In this document: piece after piece, positions 9,679-19,475 of the stretch
Position numbering within the stretch: position 1 is the first letter of the stretch
Layout of the letters: every line of letters starts with the position of its first letter
DNA from: Zophobihabitans entericus
Lineage (GTDB): Bacteria > Pseudomonadota > Gammaproteobacteria > Enterobacterales > Orbaceae
Direction: 5' to 3'
Assembly (NCBI RefSeq): GCF_011745665.1
Contig: NZ_CP050253.1
Span: 1,339,418 to 1,403,417, forward strand
DNA length: 64,000 nucleotides
The notes under the pieces: generated by a model
Database searches by the model: none
Told to the model about the DNA's origin: nothing
What the model saw: the letters and a program-made list of their open reading frames with translations, nothing else
Translations under genes and position numbers: made by a program

Positions 9679-11937
9679 ATGAACCATAAACTTCTGGAGA
9701 GCCTTAATCCGGAGCAGCAAAAAGCTGTTACCACAGATAGTCAGTATACATTGGTTCTGGCAGGTGCAGGAAGTGGTAAAACTCGTGTTTTAGTTCATCG
9801 TATTGCCTGGCTTTGTACTGTTAAAAACTACTCACCTAATTCCATTTTTGCGGTCACGTTCACCAATAAAGCTGCCGGAGAGATGCAGGAACGAATTGAA
9901 GAATTGGTCGGTGCAGAGCAATTCGCCGGTATGTGGGTAGGAACGTTCCATGGTCTGACTCATCGTTTATTACGCATCTTTTCTGACGCAGCAAAATTAC
10001 CGAGTAATTTCCAGTTAATTGATACTGACGATCAGCACCGTTTGGTCAAACGTATCTTTCGTGAATTTCAGTTAGATGAAAAGCGCTGGCCAACGCGCGA
10101 TTGTGCAGCTTATATTTCTACCCAAAAAGAGAAGGGACTCAGACCCGGGGATATTTCACCTGCCGATCAAATGGAAGAGATCTGGAAGCAAGTATATACC
10201 AGCTATCAGGCTATGTGTGATCGTGCCGGATATGTCGATTTTTCAGAGTTAATTTTGCGTGCCTACGAACTACTGACCAATAATGCAGAAGTTCTTAGCT
10301 ATTGCCGTAAACGTTTTAAAAATATTCTGGTTGATGAGTTTCAAGATACCAATCATATCCAGTATCAACTGGTTAAACGTTTAGCGGGTGATACTGCCAA
10401 TGTGATGATCGTGGGTGATGATGACCAGTCTATTTATGGCTGGCGCGGCGCGAATTCAGATAATCTACAAACCTTTGTTAATCATTATGCTGATACTGAG
10501 ATTATCCGTCTGGAACAAAATTACCGTTCAACCGGTGCTATTTTACAAACAGCTAATCATTTAATCTCTCACAATCAGGCCAGACTGGGTAAAAATTTAT
10601 GGACTGATCAAGGCAATGGTGAGCAGATTTCTCTGTATATTGGCTTTAATGATTTAGATGAAGCCCGTTATGTTATTGGTCAAATTAAAAAATATCATCA
10701 GGATGGTGGTAATTATCGTGATTGTGCCATCTTGTATCGTAATAATGCACAGTCCCGTTTATTTGAAGATACGTTATTACAATCAGCTATTCCTTACCAT
10801 ATTTATGGTTCGATTCGCTTCTATGAGCGTCAGGAAGTTAAACTGGCACTAGCGTATTTACGTCTGCTGTATGATACCAATAACGATGTGGCTTTTGAGC
10901 AATCAGTCAATACACCAGCCAGAGGTGTGGGGGATTCAACGATTGATACTATTCGTAATCTGGCAAAACAGCAAAATCAGTCTTTATGGGAAGTGTCTGA
11001 ACGACTTATTGAGATGACGGTTCTCAGACCTAAGCAGCGCAATGGACTTTCGCGTTTTATTGAGCTAATGAATACCATGCGTAAAGAGCTGGCAGAAAAA
11101 CCATTCTATGAGCAGATTGACCGAATTATTCAGGATTCCGGTATTTATGAAATGTATGAGCAGGAGAGTGGCATTAAAGGTCAATCCAAGCTTGAAAATC
11201 TGGAAGAACTGGTTTCAGCTGCACATCAATATTATGAGTCAGCCGGAGATAATCTGGTTGATGTTCATAGCGGCAAAACCTTAACTGTACTGGAAGCATT
11301 TCTGGCTTATACTTCACTGGAAGGTAAAGAGAGCTCACGTAATCAGGATTCAGTGCAACTGATGACTTTGCATTCCGCTAAAGGGCTGGAGTTTGAGCAA
11401 GTTTATATTGTCGGAATGGAAGAGGGGCTGTTCCCTGCTCAGCGATCTATTCCTGATAAAGACCGTATGGAAGAGGAACGCCGCTTAGCTTATGTGGGTA
11501 TCACCAGGGCGCGTAAACACCTAACGTTGTCTTTAGCTGAACTCAGACGCTTATATGGTAAGGAAGAGCGTAATTTACCTTCGCGCTTCTTAAATGAATT
11601 ACCACCAGAGTGGCTGAATGAAGTTAGTTTTAGAGGGATGACCTATAGTAAACCCCAGGTTACTCAAAAAGAGCCGGTTTCTTTTACTTTTGAAGATGAA
11701 GAAAGTGATTATCACTACACTCAACAAGACTATAAAGATAAACGTTCAACTAAGCGTAATACAACAGCCGGTGATGACGGATATACCTTAGGACGACGTG
11801 TAAGTCACCGTCGTTTTGGTGAAGGAACTATTATTAATTTAGATGGTGAGGGCGATCATCGTCGCGCTCAGGTTGCTTTCGTGAACGAAGGCATAAAATG
11901 GTTAGTGATTAAACTGGCAAATATGACATTTTTGTAA
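9679..11937 (+). CDS. uvrD: DNA helicase II UvrD
   Basis: 752-residue superfamily 1A helicase that removes excised oligonucleotides in nucleotide-excision repair and unwinds DNA in mismatch repair. Motifs in order: Q motif (LNPEQQKAVT), I (AGAGSGKTRV), Ia (TFTNKAAGEM), II (VDEFQDTN), III (GDDDQSIYGWRGA), IV (LEQNYRST), V (LMTLHSAKGLEFEQVY) and VI (VGITRARK). The end, GRRVSHRRFGEGTIINL, is the UvrD C-terminal Tudor-like domain. RNA polymerase and UvrB contacts are known for the family. Confidence 0.97.
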   Translation: MNHKLLESLNPEQQKAVTTDSQYTLVLAGAGSGKTRVLVHRIAWLCTVKNYSPNSIFAVTFTNKAAGEMQERIEELVGAEQFAGMWVGTFHGLTHRLLRIFSDAAKLPSNFQLIDTDDQHRLVKRIFREFQLDEKRWPTRDCAAYISTQKEKGLRPGDISPADQMEEIWKQVYTSYQAMCDRAGYVDFSELILRAYELLTNNAEVLSYCRKRFKNILVDEFQDTNHIQYQLVKRLAGDTANVMIVGDDDQSIYGWRGANSDNLQTFVNHYADTEIIRLEQNYRSTGAILQTANHLISHNQARLGKNLWTDQGNGEQISLYIGFNDLDEARYVIGQIKKYHQDGGNYRDCAILYRNNAQSRLFEDTLLQSAIPYHIYGSIRFYERQEVKLALAYLRLLYDTNNDVAFEQSVNTPARGVGDSTIDTIRNLAKQQNQSLWEVSERLIEMTVLRPKQRNGLSRFIELMNTMRKELAEKPFYEQIDRIIQDSGIYEMYEQESGIKGQSKLENLEELVSAAHQYYESAGDNLVDVHSGKTLTVLEAFLAYTSLEGKESSRNQDSVQLMTLHSAKGLEFEQVYIVGMEEGLFPAQRSIPDKDRMEEERRLAYVGITRARKHLTLSLAELRRLYGKEERNLPSRFLNELPPEWLNEVSFRGMTYSKPQVTQKEPVSFTFEDEESDYHYTQQDYKDKRSTKRNTTAGDDGYTLGRRVSHRRFGEGTIINLDGEGDHRRAQVAFVNEGIKWLVIKLANMTFL

Positions 11938-11951
11938 TGATAATAATTCGC

Positions 11952-11970
11952 AAAACATATTGTTTTTTTT
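11952..11970 (+). terminator. Weak terminator after uvrD
   Basis: AAAACA and TGTTTT make a short AT-only stem with a 3-nt loop running into further T residues, 15 bp past the uvrD stop. The stem is weak, so this is only a candidate. The rest of the 176-bp gap to the next gene shows no clear signal. Confidence 0.35.
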
Positions 11971-12113
11971 CTATCCTGATCTTATCTTATATACGCTGAA
12001 AATTTGGAAATTAGCTCAATTAGCTAAGAATAAAAATAATGGATTATCATAATCATACAGCATGGATAAAGACCCTTTATTCATATTTCTGTTAATGGAC
12101 TAAAAAAAGTATC

Positions 12114-12626
12114 ATGAAAAGTTTAATTAATAAACTCTTAATTCTTGTTATGTTGGTGTTTATGTCATCATCATTTGCAGCTCAAAAACCAATTTATGGT
12201 ATATATGAAAAAGTGAAACTGGTGGAGTTTGACAACGTAGTTGTCAGAGCTAAGTTTGACACAGGTGCGCTTACCACGTCTTTAGGCGCGACTAATATAC
12301 ATATTTTTGATAAGGATGGTGTCGATTGGGTTAGGTTTACTCCTCAAATTGAAGGGGTAACACTACCGGAAATGGAATCTCCTTTAGTTCGTCATAGTAA
12401 TATTAAACGCCGTAGTGGCGATACGAGTGACGATGTTCTTCATACTGTACGACCAGTTATTATGCTCGACATCTGCTTTGACGGAAAAATTTATTCGGTT
12501 GAGGCTAATTTAACTGATCGTTCACGTTTTAATTATCCACTTCTTGTTGGGAAGACCGCCTTACAAGAATTTAATATTCTGATAGATCCAAAATTGAAAT
12601 ATCAGTCTAAACCAGATTGTAAATAA
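12114..12626 (+). CDS. Secreted retropepsin-like aspartic protease (putative Zn_protease/DUF785 family)
   Basis: 170 residues with an N-terminal signal (MKSLINKLLILVMLVFMSSSFAA, cleavage likely after A23). The mature part holds AKFDTGALTTSLGA, the D-T-G-A active-site motif of retropepsin-fold proteases; databases have called the family ATP-dependent zinc protease although no zinc motif is evident. It is the first of three genes with a 7TM inactive-transglutaminase protein and a RimK-like ATP-grasp ligase, an association seen in many proteobacteria. Substrate unknown. Confidence 0.8.
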   Translation: MKSLINKLLILVMLVFMSSSFAAQKPIYGIYEKVKLVEFDNVVVRAKFDTGALTTSLGATNIHIFDKDGVDWVRFTPQIEGVTLPEMESPLVRHSNIKRRSGDTSDDVLHTVRPVIMLDICFDGKIYSVEANLTDRSRFNYPLLVGKTALQEFNILIDPKLKYQSKPDCK

Positions 12627-12653
12627 CAATAACCCATTTACACGAGAGTGATT

Positions 12654-14210
12654 ATGCGTTCTCTTACATTGCATTTAAAAGTCTTGATTACGATTTTAGT
12701 CGTACTCGGACTATCTATTACTGCTTACCAAATATTTGTACAAAAAACACCAATTACAGAAAATGAACTTGATAACTTATGGACTATTGATGCCCGCGTC
12801 GATTTTGATGTGAATGGTACTAAGCCAGTTAAAGCTCAACTCTATATTCCGGCTAAATCGGATGATTATGCGATTTCTGATGAAATTTTCCTAGCTAAAG
12901 ATTATGGACAAAATATTGACCAGTCACCACTTGGCAATCGTTTTGTAACATGGTCTGCCCGTCGGGTCAGTGGTCCTCAAACACTGTATTACCGCGTAAA
13001 TATTACTAAACGTTATACGGACGAGGTTGCTCATTCGACTAAAGGTACATCATGGCGTGAACCTATTGTTATGAAGGGTGCAGATAAATTAGCGGCTGAT
13101 GCATTGATCAATGAAATTCGTCAGAAGTCATCTAATACCACAACGTTTATCACGACAGCGATTAATGTGATTAACGATACCACCAATGATAACGTTAACC
13201 TATTATTGGGTAAGAGTAAGACTCCTGAAAATAGAGTGAAAACCATTGAGGTATTACTTTCTCAGGCATATATTCCTATTCAGCAAGTTCATATATTACA
13301 TCTGACAAGTAGTACCAGTCAGACACCAGAGCTGTGGATTCGTAGTTATATTGATACTGGACGTCGTGCTGAAAACAGTACCAGTACTGGTGAATGGTTC
13401 TATTTTAATCCAACCTCCGGCGCAATGGGACTACCGGAAGATGCTATTGTCTGGTGGGTGGGTAATGAAGACGTATTAACTGTTGATAATGGTGTTCGTG
13501 CCCGAGTCACTTTTAGTATGGAACAGAGTGAACTTACCGCGATTAGCCTGGCTAAAGTGGCACAGGAAGGGAATTCACTTATGGAATACTCTTTCTACAG
13601 TTTACCGATTTCAACACAGTGGGCTTATCAGGTAATGCTGATGATTCCATTTGGCGTTCTGATTATTTTAGTCTTACGTAATATTGTTGGTGTAAATACA
13701 CTGGGTACCTTTACACCGGTACTTATTGCTTTGGCATTTAGAGAAACTGGACTGGTATTTGGTTTAGTTTTCTTCTCTCTAATCGTATCAGCGGGTCTGT
13801 CACTCCGTTCCTATCTGGAACATCTTAAACTGCAAATGTTGCCAAGGTTATCGGTAGTACTGACTTTTGTGGTGATGCTAATTATTTTTGCTGGTCTGTT
13901 TAGTCACAAACTTGGTTTCGACCGTGGACTATCAATTAGTTTATTCCCAATGGTTATTTTAACTATGACTATTGAAAGACTCTCCATTACGTGGGAAGAG
14001 CGAGGGGCGAGCTTTGCTCTGAAAGTAGCTATTGGTACGTTAATTACAGCTTCTATCGCTTATCTTGTGATGGATATTCGCGCACTGAAATACTTTGTCT
14101 TCACTTTCCCGGCAATTATGTTGCTATTTATTGCCTTTATGCTGGCAATGGGTCGTTATCGTGGCTATCGCCTGCTCGAGTTAACACGTTTTAAAGCGAT
14201 GTTGAAATAG
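12654..14210 (+). CDS. Inactive transglutaminase-like protein with 7 membrane helices
   Basis: About 518 residues. One N-terminal membrane anchor (about 7-27) is followed by a large extracytoplasmic region (to about 325) resembling a transglutaminase fold without catalytic residues, then a C-terminal block of about seven membrane helices starting near QWAYQVMLMIPFGVLIILVLRNIVG. I chose the ATG at 12654, preceded by GAGAG at 5-nt spacing, over the upstream in-frame GTG at 12648. It lies between the protease and ligase genes. Possibly a periplasmic-to-cytoplasmic linking component of that system (inference). Confidence 0.8.
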   Translation: MRSLTLHLKVLITILVVLGLSITAYQIFVQKTPITENELDNLWTIDARVDFDVNGTKPVKAQLYIPAKSDDYAISDEIFLAKDYGQNIDQSPLGNRFVTWSARRVSGPQTLYYRVNITKRYTDEVAHSTKGTSWREPIVMKGADKLAADALINEIRQKSSNTTTFITTAINVINDTTNDNVNLLLGKSKTPENRVKTIEVLLSQAYIPIQQVHILHLTSSTSQTPELWIRSYIDTGRRAENSTSTGEWFYFNPTSGAMGLPEDAIVWWVGNEDVLTVDNGVRARVTFSMEQSELTAISLAKVAQEGNSLMEYSFYSLPISTQWAYQVMLMIPFGVLIILVLRNIVGVNTLGTFTPVLIALAFRETGLVFGLVFFSLIVSAGLSLRSYLEHLKLQMLPRLSVVLTFVVMLIIFAGLFSHKLGFDRGLSISLFPMVILTMTIERLSITWEERGASFALKVAIGTLITASIAYLVMDIRALKYFVFTFPAIMLLFIAFMLAMGRYRGYRLLELTRFKAMLK

Positions 14211-14219
14211 GAGCACGTT

Positions 14220-15203
14220 ATGTTATCGCTAATTAAGACATGGAAAGCGTTGAATGCCAGAGGCATTATGGGGATTAACCAGCGTAATGCCGATTATATT
14301 TTAAAATATAATAAGCGTAATCTTTATCCTCTGGTAGATAATAAGTTACTGACCAAAAAGCTGGCAATAGATGCCGGAATTACGGTGCCGGAACTCTATG
14401 GTGTCATTCGTACTGAGCACGATACCAGTAATCTGAAAAAGGTACTGGAAAAGTATAATGATTTTGTCATTAAGCCGGCTCAGGGCTCTGGCGGTGACGG
14501 AATTACGGTTATTGCAGACCGTTATGATGAGAACCGTTTTAAAACCATTTCAGGTCGTTTAGTAACAATTTCTGAACTGGAGTATCAGGTATCTAATATT
14601 ATTACTGGCCTGTACTCACTGGGTGGTATGCGTGATACTGCCATGATTGAATACCGGGTTAAGCCTGATCCGATTTTCAAAAGTATCAGTTATGAAGGTG
14701 TGCCGGATTTACGTATTATTGTGTTGATGGGTTATCCGGTGATGGCTATGCTTAGGTTGCCAACTCGTCAGTCTAATGGTAAGGCTAACCTCCATCAGGG
14801 GGCAATTGGTGTTGGTGTGGATTTAGCCACAGGTAAAACTCTGGGTAATGGTTCATGGCTGAATGAACAGATTATTCGCCATCCGGATACCGATAATCTC
14901 GTGGGTGGTATTCAGTTACCTTACTGGGATAAGTTTATTAAACTGGCGACTGAATGCTATGAGATGGTAGGACTGGGCTATATCGGTGTTGATCTGGTAC
15001 TTGATGAACAAAAAGGACCGATGATTTTGGAACTGAATGCTCGTCCTGGACTGAATATTCAAATTGCTAACGATGTTGGTTTACACCAAAGAACCAATGT
15101 GGTTGAAAAACATTTGGCAGAGTTGGCAGCACAGAAAATTATCGAAACGCCGGAAGAAAGAATTAAGTTTTCTCAGGAACATTTTTTCGCAGTATCTCGA
15201 TAA
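14220..15203 (+). CDS. RimK-like ATP-grasp ligase (alpha-L-glutamate ligase-like)
   Basis: 327 residues with ATP-grasp features: FVIKPAQGSGGDGITVI as the nucleotide lysine and glycine loop, EYRVKPDPIF, and the metal-binding ILELNARPGLNIQIAN near the end. Members of this group ligate amino acids or modify protein tails using ATP. AGGAGC lies ahead of the ATG, 9 bp after the 7TM gene. The acceptor is unknown; the cytoplasmic location predicted here contrasts with its secreted and membrane partners. Confidence 0.85.
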   Translation: MLSLIKTWKALNARGIMGINQRNADYILKYNKRNLYPLVDNKLLTKKLAIDAGITVPELYGVIRTEHDTSNLKKVLEKYNDFVIKPAQGSGGDGITVIADRYDENRFKTISGRLVTISELEYQVSNIITGLYSLGGMRDTAMIEYRVKPDPIFKSISYEGVPDLRIIVLMGYPVMAMLRLPTRQSNGKANLHQGAIGVGVDLATGKTLGNGSWLNEQIIRHPDTDNLVGGIQLPYWDKFIKLATECYEMVGLGYIGVDLVLDEQKGPMILELNARPGLNIQIANDVGLHQRTNVVEKHLAELAAQKIIETPEERIKFSQEHFFAVSR

Positions 15204-15293
15204 ATCTGCATTACGACATGGTAGTTTTAGCGATGATTTGTTATATTATGCAACTAAATTTTATCCATATTAACAATCAGCTAAATACTACCT

Positions 15294-16193
15294 ATGAGAA
15301 AGCTAATTCAATCTGTTAAAACAACCATTTTACCTCTGGCTTTATTGAGTGCTTCGTTCACTCCGCTAACTGCTTTGGCAGAAGAGCCAACCATTCCGCA
15401 AAATGTTAGCGACTCACCAAGTATCATTGGACGATTGTTACAAAAGAACAATTCAGACTTTTTAGCTCTGTATCCTTATGAATCAAATTACCTGTTATAT
15501 ACTTATACTAGTAATATTAACCGTGAGTCTATCCAGTCATATAGCTGGTCAGATCATGCACGTAAAGATGAAGCAAAATTTCAAATAAGCCTTGGTTTTC
15601 CTATCTACCGTGGTATTTTCGGTGAAAATTCTGTCTTAGCAGCATCTTATACTCAACAGTCGTGGTGGCAGGCATTTAACTCTGCACAGTCTTCTCCATT
15701 TCGTGAAACTAACTATGAACCTCAGCTATTTGTCGGGTTTAAAACTGAATACGAGTTTTTAGGCTGGACTTTAAAAGATATCGAAGTCGGTTTTAACCAT
15801 CAGTCTAATGGTCGTTCACAGGCGACATCCCGTAGCTGGAATCGTGTTTATGCCCGTGCGATGGCGATGAAAGATAACTTTATGATCGATTTAAAAGCCT
15901 GGTATCGTATTCCTGAAAGCAGCAGCAGCGATGATAATCCGGATTTAACTAAATATGTCGGTTATTATCGTCTGACACTGGGCTACAGCTGGAACTCTCA
16001 TATGTTTACTGCCCAAGGGCGTTATAACTGGAACACCGGTTATGGTAATGCTGAGCTTGGCTGGAGTTACCCTGTTAGTGACGTTTTACGCATATATACA
16101 CAACTTTATACCGGCTATGGTGAGTCATTAATTGATTATAATTATAAACAAACTCGTTTTGGTGTTGGTATTAAACTCGGAAATCTATTCTAA
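15294..16193 (+). CDS. pldA: Outer membrane phospholipase A (OMPLA)
   Basis: 299-residue outer-membrane beta-barrel lipase that hydrolyses misplaced phospholipids in the outer leaflet. Signal peptide MRKLIQSVKTTILPLALL with cleavage near ALA-EE (residue 29). The catalytic triad is visible as H169 and S171 in NHQSNGRS and N183 in SWNRVY, with the same spacing as the known H142/S144/N156 triad of mature E. coli OMPLA. C-terminal aromatic residue F299 suits barrel assembly. No clear ribosome site. pldA-recQ order matches E. coli. Confidence 0.96.
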   Translation: MRKLIQSVKTTILPLALLSASFTPLTALAEEPTIPQNVSDSPSIIGRLLQKNNSDFLALYPYESNYLLYTYTSNINRESIQSYSWSDHARKDEAKFQISLGFPIYRGIFGENSVLAASYTQQSWWQAFNSAQSSPFRETNYEPQLFVGFKTEYEFLGWTLKDIEVGFNHQSNGRSQATSRSWNRVYARAMAMKDNFMIDLKAWYRIPESSSSDDNPDLTKYVGYYRLTLGYSWNSHMFTAQGRYNWNTGYGNAELGWSYPVSDVLRIYTQLYTGYGESLIDYNYKQTRFGVGIKLGNLF

Positions 16194-16205
16194 ATCTAAA
16201 GGTCG

Positions 16206-18029
16206 TTGTCAGTGTTAAATAAAGCAGAAGAGATTCTGCATAATATTTTTGGCTATCGAGCATTTCGTAATGAGCAACAGGAGATTATTAATGCCGTTGT
16301 TGCTGATCGCGATTGCTTAGTCATCATGCCAACAGGGGGCGGGAAGTCCCTTTGTTATCAGATTCCTGCGTTGATGAAAGAGGGAGTGACAATTGTTATC
16401 TCTCCGCTTATTTCATTGATGAAAGATCAGGTTGACCAGTTAACAGCCAATGGTATTTCTGCTGCCTGTTTAAATTCGACCCAGACTATGCGTGAACAAC
16501 GCGACGTGATTGAACTGTATCGCGCTAAAAAAATCCATCTGCTTTACATCTCCCCGGAACGCTTTAACGTTGAGTCTTTTACTTCGTTATTGCTTGAATG
16601 CCCGCCGGTAATTATTGCTATTGATGAAGCGCACTGTATCTCTCAGTGGGGACACGATTTCAGACCGGAGTATCGTACTCTGGGTCAACTAAAAATTAAC
16701 TTTCCAAATATTCCGGTTATTGCACTAACAGCAACAGCAGATGATGTGACACGTAAAGATATTGTACGCCTGCTTGACCTGCATGATCCATTAATTAGTA
16801 TCAGCAGCTTTGACAGACCGAACATTCGCTACACGGTGACAGAAAAATTCAATGCTCTGGAACAAGTGACGACTTTTTTGCTGCGTCAAAAAGGCAATAG
16901 TGGGATTATTTATTGTGGTAGTCGGGCAAAAGTAGAAGATACCGCTGCACGCTTAGCGACTCGTGGCTTTTCTGTCGCGGCTTATCACGCTGGTTTAACC
17001 AATCAGGAAAGAGAAAAAGCACAGGACGCTTTTCTGAAAGATGATGTTCAGATTATTGTTGCTACCGTTGCTTTTGGGATGGGGATTAATAAACCTAACG
17101 TCCGTTTTGTAATTCACGCTGATATTCCTAAAAATATTGAATCCTATTATCAGGAAACTGGGCGGGCAGGCCGGGATGGTGTAGCGGCAGAGGCATTACT
17201 GCTATTTAATGCCGGTGATTTAGGCTGGTACCGCAAATTATTGGATGAGAAAGAAGACGGCTCACAAAAAGAGATTGAACTACATAAGTTAAATGCCATG
17301 AGTGCTTTTGCTCAAGGCTTAACTTGTAGGCGTTTAGTGTTACTTAACTACTTTGGTGAATATCGTCAGACTCCATGTAATAATTGCGATATTTGTCTGT
17401 TCCCGCCTGAGCATTATGATGGCTTACAGGATGCACAAAAAGTGTTGTCTTGTGTTTACCGGGTCGGTCAGCGCTTTGGGATGCACTATGTCGTTGATGT
17501 GCTGCGCGGAGCAAATAACGCCCGTATTCGTGATTTTGGTCATAATAAACTATCGGTTTATGGTATTGGCAAAGAGAAAACCAGCGATTTTTGGATTAGT
17601 ATTATTCGCCAGCTGGTACATTTAGGCTTTCTGGTACAGGATATTACCGCTTATTCAGCATTAAAATTAACCGAAGCTGCTCGTCCTGTTTTAAAAGGCG
17701 ATGTAGAACTTTCACTTGCGGTACCTCGTCTTGAGATTGTTAAGAAAGAGAAAGTACGCAATGGTCGTTCATCTGCTGCCACGTCTTTACTCACTGATCA
17801 GGAAAAAGTGTTATTTGCTAATTTGAGAAGACTACGTAAATCGTTGGCCGACGAATCAGGAGTACCACCTTATGTGGTATTTAGTGATGCAACATTGTTT
17901 GAAATGGTGCAATACCTACCGACTAATCCTTCTGCATTACTCTCTATTTCTGGTGTTGGCCAAAGTAAACTGGAAAAATATGGTGCCGAGTTTATTGAAG
18001 TCATCGATGAGTTTATCTTAAATTCCTAA
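16206..18029 (+). CDS. recQ: ATP-dependent DNA helicase RecQ
   Basis: 607-residue 3'-5' helicase. Walker [14 protein letters not shown] box [18 protein letters not shown], motif [12 protein letters not shown], the RQC zinc-binding cysteines ([24 protein letters not shown]) and a C-terminal HRDC domain ([22 protein letters not shown]) are all present. The start may be TTG at 16206 or GTG at 16212; AAAGG at 16198-16202 fits the GTG better, so the N-terminus is uncertain by two residues. Confidence 0.95.
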   Translation: MSVLNKAEEILHNIFGYRAFRNEQQEIINAVVADRDCLVIMPTGGGKSLCYQIPALMKEGVTIVISPLISLMKDQVDQLTANGISAACLNSTQTMREQRDVIELYRAKKIHLLYISPERFNVESFTSLLLECPPVIIAIDEAHCISQWGHDFRPEYRTLGQLKINFPNIPVIALTATADDVTRKDIVRLLDLHDPLISISSFDRPNIRYTVTEKFNALEQVTTFLLRQKGNSGIIYCGSRAKVEDTAARLATRGFSVAAYHAGLTNQEREKAQDAFLKDDVQIIVATVAFGMGINKPNVRFVIHADIPKNIESYYQETGRAGRDGVAAEALLLFNAGDLGWYRKLLDEKEDGSQKEIELHKLNAMSAFAQGLTCRRLVLLNYFGEYRQTPCNNCDICLFPPEHYDGLQDAQKVLSCVYRVGQRFGMHYVVDVLRGANNARIRDFGHNKLSVYGIGKEKTSDFWISIIRQLVHLGFLVQDITAYSALKLTEAARPVLKGDVELSLAVPRLEIVKKEKVRNGRSSAATSLLTDQEKVLFANLRRLRKSLADESGVPPYVVFSDATLFEMVQYLPTNPSALLSISGVGQSKLEKYGAEFIEVIDEFILNS

Positions 18030-18049
18030 TGAATTAGGATGCCATTTTT
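18024..18049 (+). terminator. Candidate terminator at the recQ stop
   Basis: TCCTAA and TTAGGA form a 6-bp stem with a TGAA loop overlapping the recQ stop codon, followed after a few bases by ATTTTTG. Moderate candidate only. Confidence 0.4.
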
Positions 18050-18203
18050 GATGTAAACTTAAATGAACATCACAAAAAGAATCATAAGTTGCATTAAAAA
18101 TAGTAGTCATCTCTTAAAATCGCGCTATACTTTACGTTTCTGGAAATAGATCTATACATCTATTTATTTAAAAACAATAAAATCAAATTCACTGGAGTTT
18201 TGG

Positions 18204-19445
18204 ATGTCCCCTATGTCTGATATGCCACAAATGATGGCGTTAGTTCTTATTTTGTTAATTTTATATATTGGCGATATTGTTGCAACACGCACTAAAGCAT
18301 GGATTCCTTCTGTGTTTGTCTGTGCCGTCCTCTTTTTAGCGGGTTACTGGACGTTCTTCCCAAAAGATATTGTGGCAAGAGCAGGTATTCCACAGGTCGT
18401 GGCTGTTATGCTGATGTATTTACTCATTACGAATATGGGAACACTTTTATCAGTCAAAGAACTCCTGAAACAATGGAAAACAATTTTAATTTCACTGGCT
18501 GGTATTCTCGGTATTATTATTGTTTGCGGCATAATCGGTTATGTTCTATTTGATAAAAATACGGTAATCGTGGCGATTCCACCTCTGGTTGGCGGTATTG
18601 TCTCGGCGATTATCATGTCTGGCGGAGCTCAAGAAGCAGGTCTGCCAACGCTGGCGGTATTTGCTATTATCATTTATGTTATGCAAGGGTTTGCCGGTTA
18701 TCCATTAACTTCAATCATGCTGAAAAGAGAAGGGCGTAAAGTTCTTGAAAAATACCGTGCTGGTCAGTGGGAAGAGTCACTCGATGGCAGTAAAGGTGAA
18801 AAGTCAGAAGCAGTAGCTGCAATTGAAGAGAACGCTATGCCGAAGATGTTTAGCAAAGTTCCAGCAGCATACAATACGGAATACTTCCAGTTTTTACGTT
18901 TAGCATTTGTTGGCTTTTTAGCCTACCTGACATCTAAAGCGCTTGAGCCGATTGTCGCTGTAAGCCCGTTTGTTCTTTGTTTATTATATGGTGTTATCGC
19001 ATCCTCAGTTGGATTCTTAGAGCGTCATCCACTGAAAAAAGCCAATGGTTTTGGTTTTGCAGTTATGGGTCTGATGTTATTTATCTTTGATACTTTAAAT
19101 CGTGCGACACCAGAAATGCTACTTGATTTAGTGACGCCACTGATCGTTTTAATCATTTCAGCGGTTATTGGTATGTTTATCTTTGCTGTGGTAGTGGGTA
19201 AGGTTCTTAAAGTGAGTCTTGAAATGGCTTTCTCTATCGCACTAACAGCTTTATATGGTTTCCCGGCTGATTATATAATTACTAACGAAGTAATTAATAG
19301 TTTAACGCAAGATGAAACAGAACGTCGCGTTCTAACCAGCCATATGCTTGCCCCAATGCTTATTGGTGGATTTATCTCTGTTACGATGGTGTCAGTGGTT
19401 TTAGCCGGTATCATGGTTGGTATGATTGTTCCTGTTGTCGGTTAA
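18204..19445 (+). CDS. Polytopic membrane protein, putative permease linked to M20 amidohydrolases
   Basis: 413 residues with about 11 hydrophobic spans and a charged cytoplasmic loop around residues 175-215. The repeated small-residue segments (PPLVGGIVSAIIMSGGAQEAGLPT and, in the second half, TALYGFPADYIITNE) suggest an inverted-repeat transporter, but I do not recognise the family. GGAG at 18193-18196 sets the start. The next two genes encode M20 peptidases at gaps of 30 and 16 bp, so it probably imports their amino-acid-derived substrate (inference from context). Confidence 0.7.
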   Translation: MSPMSDMPQMMALVLILLILYIGDIVATRTKAWIPSVFVCAVLFLAGYWTFFPKDIVARAGIPQVVAVMLMYLLITNMGTLLSVKELLKQWKTILISLAGILGIIIVCGIIGYVLFDKNTVIVAIPPLVGGIVSAIIMSGGAQEAGLPTLAVFAIIIYVMQGFAGYPLTSIMLKREGRKVLEKYRAGQWEESLDGSKGEKSEAVAAIEENAMPKMFSKVPAAYNTEYFQFLRLAFVGFLAYLTSKALEPIVAVSPFVLCLLYGVIASSVGFLERHPLKKANGFGFAVMGLMLFIFDTLNRATPEMLLDLVTPLIVLIISAVIGMFIFAVVVGKVLKVSLEMAFSIALTALYGFPADYIITNEVINSLTQDETERRVLTSHMLAPMLIGGFISVTMVSVVLAGIMVGMIVPVVG

Positions 19446-19475
19446 GCTGTCAGAGATATTTAAGAGGTAAAAGTT

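Noticed and set aside
18103..18131. Sigma-70 promoter (TATACT at 18126) for the permease-M20 operon
   Set aside because: The -10 is fair, but no acceptable -35 at 16-18 bp spacing, so it is not listed as a feature.
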